From contig OX442314.1 of the NCBI GenBank assembly GCA_949358305.1, positions 6,763,087 through 6,823,086 on the forward strand: a stretch of 60,000 bases of DNA, given 5' to 3'. Below are positions 8,338-17,224 of this stretch, piece by piece. Made by a program: the position numbers and the translations under genes. Origin of the DNA: Strigamia acuminata (taxonomy: Eukaryota; Arthropoda; Chilopoda; Geophilomorpha; Linotaeniidae). Each line of letters starts with the position of its first letter. Position 1 is the first letter of the stretch. Below the pieces are notes generated by a model. That model was not told where the DNA came from and did not search any database. It worked only from the letters and a program-made list of their open reading frames with translations.

Positions 8338-11300
8338 ATTCAGCTTCGTCTGCGCCAGCCGCGGAAATTAAAAAGAAGAAATATCACACTGGACCCGCAG
8401 GTCATGCCTTGGCAGAGGCACAGATCAAAGACCGCATACAGATCGTTCCGAAGAAGGAGGAAAAAGTGACGTTAACGAGTATGCAAGTGAGAACGAAACC
8501 GGAGGTCGACATGGATTGGACGGACCTTCCGTTCAATCTGGAGGTTGAGCCCCAGACATTACGCGTATTTCACTGCAATGTCACGAAAGCACATTGCGAA
8601 ACTCTGTGTATGCTGCCAGTGGAGATCGAAAACCAAAAATTGTTCGGTCTGCTGGATTCAGGAGCAGATCGTTCATTCATATCCGAAGATATAGTAAAGG
8701 ACTTGGATATTGAAAAAAAGGTGGCACAAGTGAACGCGAACGTAGAATTGCTCACCGCCAACGGCTACGTCAAGCCGAGGGGCGTAGTTCGCATCATGAT
8801 CGACTGGAAGGGGGGGAACCTGTCCCACCCCTTCATAGTCTTGCCATCCCACGACAAAGTATTCCTCTTAGGGATGGATATCATGGCAAAACTGAAAATT
8901 CAGCCAAACCCGATAACCCGTTCATGGAACTGGATAAGTCCCGAGGGAGAACGGCCAGTCCCCGTAGTTCCCCAAAAATTACTGGACGAAGCCAAGGACA
9001 AAGAGGAATACGGAAGAGGATTGCGAAAATTCGTCCAAGATTACGATTTCGCAGCCTTCACTCTGGAATTACAGAGGAGTAACGTCGTGGACACACTGGT
9101 CGAGGAGGCAGCACTGCGTGTTAACGAGGCATCGCTACTAAGGCGAGTGCTTCGAAAACATGAAAGAATTCTGACCAAGACACCTGGTCGAACGACGGAA
9201 GCAACCCACGAAATAGTCTTAACCACAGACAAGCCGATTCGAGTGCCTTACAAGGGGATGAACCCCCAGAAAAGAGACATTGTGACGCAGATGTGCCAAG
9301 ACATGCTCGACAAGGGCATAGTAACTCAAGCGCTGGGCGAATACGCGATGCGGATCGTCCTGGTAATGCGTCCAGGCTCGGAGCCTCGACTATGCATTGA
9401 TTATCGCCCCCTGAATGCGATAACAGTTATAGACCCGATTCAGATGCCGTCTATAGACTCGATCCTCCGGGAACTGAGCCCGTTCAAGTGGGTAACCACG
9501 ATGGATCTGTCAAAGGGGTATTGGCAAGTGGAGCTAAAACCAGAAGACAAACTAAAAACGGCTTTCTACTCCCCGATAGGAAGATTAATGTTCAACGTGA
9601 TGCCGTTCGGGCTTGTAAACGCCCCGAGCACGTTCCAGAAATTGATCGAAAGCGTGTTGGGAGATATGCTTCACGACTTCGTGTGGGCGTATCTCGACGA
9701 CATAATAATAACGTCGGACACATTCGAAGAGCATATAGACCACATCGACAGAGTGGTCTCTCGCCTAGCCAAGGCGGGACTCCACATCCATCCAGGGAAG
9801 AGCAAGTTTTGCAGAAAAGAGCTTGCCTTCCTAGGATATCGAATAGGAGTCGAGGGAATCGCGATTGACCCCGAAAAGGTCAAAGCAATAAACGGATTCC
9901 CCGCCCCCGAAGATATAAAAGGTGTCCAAAGATTCATGGGCATGGTCAATTTCTTCGGCCGACTACTCTCTGGTCTGGCTGAGGTGGCCGCGCCTATAAC
10001 GGATCTCTTACGAACGGATAAAGAGTTTGAGTGGACGGTCCAGTGCGAGGCCGCATTTAGCACTATCAAGCAAATGCTGGCTGACGTCGAAAAGATGCCA
10101 TTGCCGGACCTAAACCGACCGTTCGTGTTGCACACCGACGCGAGTAAAATCGGACTGGGTGCAGCCCTTCTGCAGACCCACGTGTACAACGGAATCTCGC
10201 AAGAAGTACCCTGTATGTTTATAAGCAGGAAAATACAGGGCGCGGAGAAAAATTACACGGCAACGGAACTAGAATGCCTAGCCGTAATTTGGGCAGTTCG
10301 AAAATTTCGCGACTATCTGGAGTACACGAACTTCGAGGTTCAGACAGATCACCAGGCACTAAGCTGGTTGATGAAGCTCAAGGAACCTTCCGGCCGACTC
10401 GCAAGATGGCAACTGGAGTTAATGGCGTGCGATATAACAATTACGTACCGCCCCGGGAAGTACAATCATGTGGCCGACGCCCTCTCAAGAGCCCCAGCCT
10501 CTGACCCCCAGGGACCAGACGACGACGGCGAGGACGACACCCACCTCTTGTACTGCCCAACTCCACGCAGAATATGGCGCTTACGAAAAGCAAACGAACT
10601 GCCGGTGATGGAGCCCGAAGATAGAACGTTTTGTGGTTTTTGGACTCGAACGTACCAGCCAGCTGGGACGAGCGATTCAACGTCCGCAATTCAACCTCCG
10701 CCCCCCGGAGAAACCCACAAAACACTACTACGCGCCTTCACAGCAAAAATTGAAGAAAAAACGCAATATGCTCCACCCACGAGACGTGAGTTCGTCGAAC
10801 ACCAGGCAGCAGACACAAAATGTCAAATTATAACACAATATTTGCTGAACGGCGAATTTCCGGAAGGGATGACAAACCCACACCGCCGGAAACAGTTCGT
10901 CAAAGAAGCAACAAGCTACCTCATAGATGATGAACTCCTGGTAAAATACCACCCGACATTTCAAGATGACCTCAGTGGAGCGGGAAACTCGGTGAAAGTG
11001 GTCGTACCGGCATCACTGCACAACCGACTGTTGTGGCTGATGCACGGACACCCGCTCGCCAGCCATTCCGGCATAGCGAGAACCCTTTATCGAGTAAAGC
11101 AACTTTTCTTCTGGCCGGGCGCGCGGCAAAAGATAACGAAATTTATCCGACACTGCCCCCGGTGCCAAGCATGCAGACCGCGAGATAAAGTAGCCAGAAA
11201 CGCCATGTCTCTCGGACCCTACGCACCGTTTGACTGCTTAAGCATAGACTTGATGGGCCCCAAGCCCACAACGGGAAACAAGAACATGTATATTCTCGTA

Positions 11301-12440
11301 ATTATGGACGTGGCCACCCGATGGCCGGAGCTGTACGCCCTCGCGAAGCCCTCGGCTGAAAACATAGTCGAGTGCCTTTACGACGTGGCAATGCGATTTG
11401 GGTTTCCCAGAAAACTCATTTCGGATAACGGCCCCCAATTCCGATCAAGAATATATAAGGACTTCTGTAGGAAATTTAAAATGGATGCATCGAACACCTC
11501 CACATATAATCCTCAGACAAACCCAGTCGAGAGATTAAATAAAGATATAAAATATGCGCTGACAGTATTCACCGACATTCACAATCGATGGGACGAATAC
11601 CTGCGAGAAATCGCTTTCAGCATTCGCTCAACCGTGTCAAGAACACGCGAATTCTCACCGGCGTACCTCAACTTCGCCCGCGAATTAAGGATGCCATGGG
11701 ACCCACGCGTTGCCGAAGCTGTTAACGTATTAGACCCATCGAGCCCACACGAGTACGTGTGCCGGTTGGAACAGACTATATCCGACACATACCAGCATAT
11801 GATGGCGCATATTTTCAACATGAGAGAAAGAATCGCAGATAAAGAAGGCGATCTCGCTTTCGCGAACTTTAAAGTGAATGATCTAGTGTGGAAGGAAGCA
11901 CACACGTTGTCCAATGCAGCGAGGGGCATCGCCGCAGGTTTAGCCGACAAGAGGGACGGTCCCTATGTAATTGTGGCCGAACACGGCGGCAACGCATACC
12001 AACTACGCCGCTTAGAGGACAACAAAAATTTTCAGTCGATACATGGCCGAGATTTAAGGCCATATCTGCCAGAGTTTCCCCAAGAAATCTGGCTGGAAGG
12101 TCAGACACACAGCGGCCAAGGGGGCACCGTGGTCGACACGTTCCAAAAAACAAATGAAGCTGAAAATATAGCGGAGGACGAGGATGAATTCTTCGACGCC
12201 GAATCTCCGGCCGACGAGGCTCCAGCACAGCCGGAGCAAGCAATTTCGGAGAGGGAGGAAGCAGAAGAATGTACTTCTGAAATGGAAAATAAAAAAATTA
12301 ATAATGAGAAAAATGCCAACACATCGGAGATGAACGAGCAAGTAGAGTCACGATCTACGAGCACGTCGAAAATCAACCTTCGACCACGACGAAGCAATAA
12401 TCCGTTCATTCGGGACGGCAAAGTCGTGGGGAAGAACTAA
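8298..12440 (+). CDS. pol: Pol polyprotein (protease, RT, RNase H, integrase), made by -1 frameshift
   Basis: The frame opens after a TGA at 8295-8297 and overlaps the end of gag. It has no ATG at its head, so it is expected as a Gag-Pol fusion of about 2414 residues. Numbering from codon 8409: aspartic protease DSGADRS at 83-89; reverse transcriptase with MDLSKGYWQV and the catalytic YLDD at 428-431; RNase H with TDAS from 576; integrase zinc finger from about 879 (HGH...CPRCQAC); integrase catalytic triad D947, D1006 and E1041 (34 residues between the last two); then a GPYVIV (GPY/F-type) segment and an acidic tail. All key residues are present. No chromodomain is recognisable. The set is what is needed to cut the polyprotein, copy RNA to DNA and integrate it. 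Confidence 0.95.
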   Translation, partial: SGKKLPSAGVAEINSASSAPAAEIKKKKYHTGPAGHALAEAQIKDRIQIVPKKEEKVTLTSMQVRTKPEVDMDWTDLPFNLEVEPQTLRVFHCNVTKAHCETLCMLPVEIENQKLFGLLDSGADRSFISEDIVKDLDIEKKVAQVNANVELLTANGYVKPRGVVRIMIDWKGGNLSHPFIVLPSHDKVFLLGMDIMAKLKIQPNPITRSWNWISPEGERPVPVVPQKLLDEAKDKEEYGRGLRKFVQDYDFAAFTLELQRSNVVDTLVEEAALRVNEASLLRRVLRKHERILTKTPGRTTEATHEIVLTTDKPIRVPYKGMNPQKRDIVTQMCQDMLDKGIVTQALGEYAMRIVLVMRPGSEPRLCIDYRPLNAITVIDPIQMPSIDSILRELSPFKWVTTMDLSKGYWQVELKPEDKLKTAFYSPIGRLMFNVMPFGLVNAPSTFQKLIESVLGDMLHDFVWAYLDDIIITSDTFEEHIDHIDRVVSRLAKAGLHIHPGKSKFCRKELAFLGYRIGVEGIAIDPEKVKAINGFPAPEDIKGVQRFMGMVNFFGRLLSGLAEVAAPITDLLRTDKEFEWTVQCEAAFSTIKQMLADVEKMPLPDLNRPFVLHTDASKIGLGAALLQTHVYNGISQEVPCMFISRKIQGAEKNYTATELECLAVIWAVRKFRDYLEYTNFEVQTDHQALSWLMKLKEPSGRLARWQLELMACDITITYRPGKYNHVADALSRAPASDPQGPDDDGEDDTHLLYCPTPRRIWRLRKANELPVMEPEDRTFCGFWTRTYQPAGTSDSTSAIQPPPPGETHKTLLRAFTAKIEEKTQYAPPTRREFVEHQAADTKCQIITQYLLNGEFPEGMTNPHRRKQFVKEATSYLIDDELLVKYHPTFQDDLSGAGNSVKVVVPASLHNRLLWLMHGHPLASHSGIARTLYRVKQLFFWPGARQKITKFIRHCPRCQACRPRDKVARNAMSLGPYAPFDCLSIDLMGPKPTTGNKNMYILVIMDVATRWPELYALAKPSAENIVECLYDVAMRFGFPRKLISDNGPQFRSRIYKDFCRKFKMDASNTSTYNPQTNPVERLNKDIKYALTVFTDIHNRWDEYLREIAFSIRSTVSRTREFSPAYLNFARELRMPWDPRVAEAVNVLDPSSPHEYVCRLEQTISDTYQHMMAHIFNMRERIADKEGDLAFANFKVNDLVWKEAHTLSNAARGIAAGLADKRDGPYVIVAEHGGNAYQLRRLEDNKNFQSIHGRDLRPYLPEFPQEIWLEGQTHSGQGGTVVDTFQKTNEAENIAEDEDEFFDAESPADEAPAQPEQAISEREEAEECTSEMENKKINNEKNANTSEMNEQVESRSTSTSKINLRPRRSNNPFIRDGKVVGKN
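8304..8355 (+). promoter_or_regulatory. -1 ribosomal frameshift signal between gag and pol
   Basis: The heptamer A AAA AAC (8304-8310) is exactly in the gag phase required, and slippage by -1 enters the pol frame. Six bases downstream, GCGCAGGCG (8317-8325) can pair with CGTCTGCGC (8347-8355) in a 9-bp stem with one G-U pair and a 21-nt loop. The gag stop (8335-8337) lies in the loop. The same heptamer is used at the MMTV gag-pro junction. Confidence 0.85.
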
Positions 12441-12820
12441 AAATAAAAGAAAATGTGATAACATGGAGCGGAGGCCTTGTAAAATAAAAAGATTTACTTA
12501 CGAGAGCTGCTGCACATGTTGAAACGCGAAAATTTGGCTAAGTCCAAACTTCGCAACGAATTGTCGCAGTCACCACTAACAGACGAGAAGTTATGACGTA
12601 TCGGGCGACCACGTGACAATGAAACCACGCGGTCGACCCCGTAGCGTCATTGCCAGCACGGCGGATCTCGCAAAATACGAGACGCGTTCGAGACCCACAA
12701 TTCTCAGCGTCGATAGGCCCAGTTTCCGACTGTTTTTAACACGACGAGACGTGTTTTTGCTTCTCCCCCAAAGAGAAAGACAAAGACCTCTCAAACAAAA
12801 CTTCATTTTCCTAAATTGAA
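12441..12820 (+). other. Region between pol and the third gene, with candidate 3' splice site
   Basis: No long frame that must be coding. A 68-codon frame at 12613-12819 contains an RGRPR AT-hook-like stretch but has no other support. At 12761-12773 a pyrimidine-rich tract ends in CCCCCAAAG, a plausible splice acceptor. The RNA after it (from 12774) has no ATG until 12821. Confidence 0.45.
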
Positions 12821-15800
12821 ATGGCCGATCGACGCAACCCACGATTAGAGCCGAGCGCATCGTCGAGAGACGAGAGCGACGGCCTAATCGTAAATGCAGA
12901 AGACGATGAGAATTGGGACGAACAACCGCCGTTGCAGGTAAATTAGTGTGATTTCCCCAGAGAAATCACATAATTCTTTGAATCTGTTGCATCCAACCCA
13001 GATTGGAGCGTGACTTGTGACTGATATATTTCTTTCTGTTTTATTATTGATTTAAGGCTGGCTAAAAACCCGAGAGTGGACCCAGATTCACCTCGGAGTC
13101 AAGGCCGCCAAAAAACTAGAACAAAGGAAGTGTTCGCGGAATGGCGTCGTGGCAAACCAAAACCAAAACTAAAGGTTTTCTTTCTTTTAAAATTAAACAT
13201 CGTAATAAATTAAAATACGATTAGAGTTAAAATAAAAAGTTTAACGTAATATTAAGAATTTAACGATCGGTTTTGCCTGCGACCCCTTCCTAAAAAGCGG
13301 ATCACCTGAGTTCAAAGGTAGTGTTGGATCAGCGCTACGACGGCGGAGATCATCGCAGAACTGCGAAACAAGAAAATAAGACCGACGGCCGCAACAAAAG
13401 AAAGGAGTTGCTGCCACCGTCGATCTTGAGCATATTTCTGATCCCCATCGTTAAACTGGGATTTATTATATTAATCTTGTGATCTAAAATTATTCAGGTC
13501 GACCCGCTAGAATCGTGGGACGCCCTGCCTTCGACGGTGTCAACCGCCAACAACATCTTTCGCGGAGCCCTGCCGATTTACCTGCGGCAGGCCTATCCTG
13601 CAGAGACCAGCGCCTGGAAAATCCGATTGATGTACTCCAGGACCCTCGAGGAAAAATTCGAGCGATCGAAAACGCTGGTCGAGTGCATGACGAAGGAGAT
13701 GAGGGAGCGAGTGGGGCCGCGGATCCCACCCGATGCGGATCCGCCGAGCCCCGTTTACTCCGGGTACCTGGAAGAGGCTTACCCAGGCACGGTGGCCGAG
13801 CTGCACACCTCCCACAGGTGGAGCGAGGCCCCGACCTTGGCAGCCCGCCAGAAAATAGTGGACGACGAGATCGAACGCTTAAAGCGCACCGAGACTCACG
13901 GAGTAACCCGAGTTCTCGAGAGAAACGGTTTCTCCCCCGAAGAAATCCGTAGATGGCTTCGCGACATCGAAGAAGACCATTTGACACCCAGATGGATACC
14001 ACCGGCGAATTTTACGGCCACGCAGTCTGAGATGTGGCAGTTATACCACGCTGGTATCCTGGGAAGTCGCCGCCATCACAGAAGATCGAAGCGTCCGGCG
14101 GAGTCCGCCCCACGCGGACCCGCACGAAGAAGACAGGCCGTCTCCCCAACAGAGGCCGGCCCGTCAACGAGTCGCGACTACCGCAGCCGCTCGAGCAGCT
14201 CCAGTTCCCGAACTCGAGTTGTCGTGCGCTCGGAGTGTCGCCGAGTAGTAACGCTCGAGCCTGCCTCGCCAGACGACGCGCGGGCTGAGCGAACGGTCGA
14301 ATCTTCCGCCCACTGGGCTGCGAGGACCGAGACACACCAAGATCGAGGAAAGAAAAGATCCTCGTTGTTTATGGCGATTACCACACAGTCGTCAGATCAA
14401 TCCTCGTCGCGACGAACCGTCTCAACACACCAGAGACCGGATTCCCCGACGGACGTCCCCCAGAGGACGGTCCAACAAAGATCCGTCGCAGCCAACACCA
14501 GGAGGAATCGGAAGCGTAAAGTACGACAGAAGACGCGTGCGCGGTCTCTGATCGCGAAAGGATTGGAGAAAGAGCGAGAGATGGCCGCCGCAAAAAGGTC
14601 CGAACCCCGAAGTCTCGGATCCGCGGCTGGGCCGTCCAGGCTCCAGGCAGAGATTGATTTGGGAGAATTGACGGAAGAACAAATATCCCAAGAAGAGTCG
14701 GACAAGGATGGACCGGTCACGAAACAAGATCTGGCCATGGCATTGAAGAACGCCTTCCGAGGATACGCGGCCAACCGGCCGTCGGGCTCAACACCGGCTG
14801 TGCCCACCGCGCTTGTGCCCCCACAGGTGCAATCGCGATGGCCGCCACTCCTCGAGGGTACAAACCCAGCAGTGACCACGTGGACCCCTCCCCGGATGAT
14901 TCCGGTGGGAGATCCAACTCCCAAACGGGTCAGATACGACGACCTACCAGGGATGGGCCGTCCACCGTCACCCCCGACGCCACGAGTGTACCATCCTCAT
15001 CGCAACGCCGAGTGGTACGCGCAGCGGGGGATGGACGCCAGATGCCGGCGTGAAGCGGCCTATCCCTCACTCAGCGAGTTACAAGAATATCTGGCCGAAT
15101 ACGAGAACCCCGCGATTGCCGAGTTGGCCATACGACAGGCCGACGCCGCCCAAACTCACCACATCAACTGGGCGATCGAACAGATGCGGACGTTGTCACA
15201 GCAATTCAGTGACAATCCGGACCGCGCTCACCCCTGCCATCGGAGCAGTTTGAATTTGGCTGTGACGAACGTACTGGCCCAGCTGCTATCCCTGGGCGTC
15301 TTCTTGGACAGTCGGCAAGCTATGGCGGCCTGGACAATCGTCGACCGTGAGGGAGTTCACCTTCCTCGGGCGTTGTACCAGGTATGGGCCGGATGGACTC
15401 CTGAGCCCGCCTCGCTGCGCTTCGACCTGGCCAGAAATACGGAAAACCCAGGCCTACAGTTTTCAAAGATGCGTTCGTTAGCATTCCGCTACCGGAACCC
15501 CGGAGTCCACCCTTCCTTGTTGCGAACAATTCGGGAGGTTCCGGAGATACCGGGAACGGCGGCGAGCCTTCCACAGGCCATCGAGACCGCCCCCCCAGAG
15601 GCGGCGGTCCAACCATACATACCGACCCCAAAGCCGGTATTCCCGAAGGAGAAGCGACACGCGAATCGACCCATATTGATTCCGAAGCGTTCCAAGCGAG
15701 GACCCCGAACTCCTCCGCTGCCCTCTCCTTCACCACCAGCGGCAGGGCTGGCCGCTCTCTCTGCAGAGCCGGCTACGCCACCGTTGGAGAGCCCAATGGA

Positions 15801-16284
15801 GATTCCGCTCCCACCATCGCCTCCGCCGCCCCCAGCAGCGCAGCTTTATTTGAGGCTGGGAGTGGAATACCCCTTCCTTCAGATGTCGGAGTTCACGCGA
15901 CAACGCATCATTGACTCCGACGATCACGGCGAATCAATCCTCAAATGGCTAAACAGAGAAGCCCGATCCACCATGGACGCCGTCTTCCATCGCCGTATCC
16001 TACGGGCCCACAGGAAACCCGGATCGAGCGCCGAGTCGCGAAGGATCCGACTCGTCCCCGATCGATTCCCCGCGTCTACCCGGATTTGGATCCATGAGCG
16101 TACGGGGTTGGTTGGCGAGCCAGCCGGCAGTCACCCGCAGTACTTCATCAACGAGCGACAAAATCCTGCGGATCTGACAACCTCTCTGCCCCCGGATTTA
16201 CCACCGCCGCCACCGGCAGTGCCACCCGTGATCCTCCGCCCATGCAGAGGAGTGCTGCCGGCTCTTCGCAGAGGAGAGCGATGA
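12821..16284 (+). CDS. Third gene of the gypsy element: unrecognised, spliced, non-env protein
   Basis: Model: exon 1 12821-12937 (39 codons from an ATG), intron 12938-13497 (CAG|GTAAAT ... TTATTCAG|G), exon 2 13498-16284, giving 967 aa. The frame is kept across the junction, and exon 2 has no ATG at its head, which favours splicing. In this numbering an Arg/Ser-rich run lies near 260-280, a very basic stretch (RRNRKRKVRQKTRAR) near 373-390, and proline-rich segments near 780-820 and 938-948. The N-terminal third is predicted helical and charged. I see no signal peptide, membrane segment, furin site or cysteine pattern, so it is not a usual envelope protein. The composition suggests a nucleic-acid-binding or nuclear protein. 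I do not recognise the family and do not assign a function. Reading-frame conservation over 900 codons argues that it is used. Confidence 0.75.
13057..13174 (+). other. Possible alternative exon inside the third gene's intron
   Basis: A very good polypyrimidine-AG acceptor (TTTCTTTCTGTTTTATTATTGATTTAAG, in two parts, ending 13056) is followed by 118 nt and a weak donor AAG|GTTTTC at 13175. One frame is open throughout (39 codons, basic, beginning LAKNPRVD) and joins exon 2 in frame. It does not match the phase of exon 1: joining the two gives a stop after two codons. It therefore needs another upstream exon, or makes a truncated product. Confidence 0.35.
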
Positions 16285-16317
16285 GAAAATTGAGATCGCT
16301 CCGATCCGAGATCGAAG

Positions 16318-16330
16318 CTGGAGGAGGGAC
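16318..16330 (+). other. Polypurine tract of the gypsy element
   Basis: CTGGAGGAGGGAC-type purine-rich sequence directly before the 3' LTR, the expected primer for plus-strand synthesis. Confidence 0.6.
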
Positions 16331-16331
16331 G

Positions 16332-17151
16332 TGTGGTGACCCAGTTGGATAGGTGTCCCCCCAGGGCGGATACTTGTCCTATGAGTCACTATGATTAAAG
16401 AGTCGTTCCCCCCCGAGTTGGCTCCACCTCCCCATGGCAGGTGTGTGCCCCGAGGGGGAGGAAGCGGCTGGTGGTCAGCCCCCATTGGTTGATCGCCGGC
16501 CCTTCACCCCACTGCATAAAAGGCTGTGTTTCCCGCCTAAAGACAGAACTTACACAAACGACACCAAGAACACAGCAACTACCTCACCGTCAGGCCAACT
16601 TCAACTACAAGTTAGGATTGATCGAGGATCGCTGAGTAAAGTGCAAACTGTAACTCTCACGAAGTCACTTGCGAGCTATTCCTGCGAAAGCACGAGAATA
16701 GCCCTTGTGAAATCACCCAGAATAATCGCCCAGACGATTATTCGCCGAAGTAAGTGTCCGAGTGCTTTGTAGGGAACCCCAAAGTTCCTAGACGAGGCCT
16801 CTGCGACGCTAAACAAACCCTAGACAACAGGCACGGATAGAAGACTCGAAAGAGCATTCCACCGCGTCCGTGAAGACGAATCCGTGACGAATTAACGACA
16901 ACTCGAGACGCCGCCTTTGTTCCGCCGACCACGCGGAATCGACGACGCCATCTTGAGAAATCCTTTGTTCGACGCTGACCACGTCGACTCTAGAATTATT
17001 ACTGAGTGTATTTTAAAGGCATAAAGCCTGGTGAATAAATTACCTGTTTATTTACATACATTTGGTATTCATTTGGGTATTTACATAATTGATCACAGGT
17101 AAAGTATTACACGTTAGCGCTATTTAAACCTATACCAAGTAGGACGCGACA
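16332..17151 (+). repeat. Gypsy element 3' LTR
   Basis: Appears identical to 4283-5102 on reading; followed by the AATG target duplication. Its AATAAA is at 17034-17039. Confidence 0.95.
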
Positions 17152-17155
17152 AATG

Positions 17156-17186
17156 TTGAGTTGAATTGCATTGTGGGATTGATGAT
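17156..17186 (+). repeat. Copia 5' LTR, right part
   Basis: Continues the interrupted LTR and matches the 3' LTR up to 'gggattg'. It then matches 'atgattg' after skipping about 10 bases and loses similarity, so the rest of this LTR has been deleted or replaced. Confidence 0.6.
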
Positions 17187-17224
17187 TGCATAAAGCGGGC
17201 ACGAATGAGCTTTTAGAAGGAAAA

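Larger units (their letters stand above)
4283..17151 (+). mobile_element. Intact Ty3/gypsy-type LTR retrotransposon with a third gene
   Basis: The element is 12,869 bp long: two 820-bp LTRs of the form TG...CA, a proline-tRNA-type primer site, gag, pol in the -1 frame, a large spliced third gene, and a polypurine tract. It is flanked by the 4-bp duplication AATG (4279-4282 and 17152-17155). Pol order is protease, reverse transcriptase, RNase H, integrase, as in Ty3/gypsy and unlike copia. The LTRs appear identical on reading and the long frames are open, so the insertion is recent and may be competent. GC content is visibly higher than in flanking DNA. Confidence 0.95.

Noticed and set aside
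12613-12819. 68-codon frame with an AT-hook-like RGRPR
   Set aside because: Short, ends just before the third gene's ATG, no domain or codon support; more likely leader or intronic sequence.
13537-16284. Reading the third gene of the gypsy element as env
   Set aside because: No signal peptide, membrane anchor, fusion segment, cleavage site or glycosylation-rich ectodomain. It is better described as an unknown protein.
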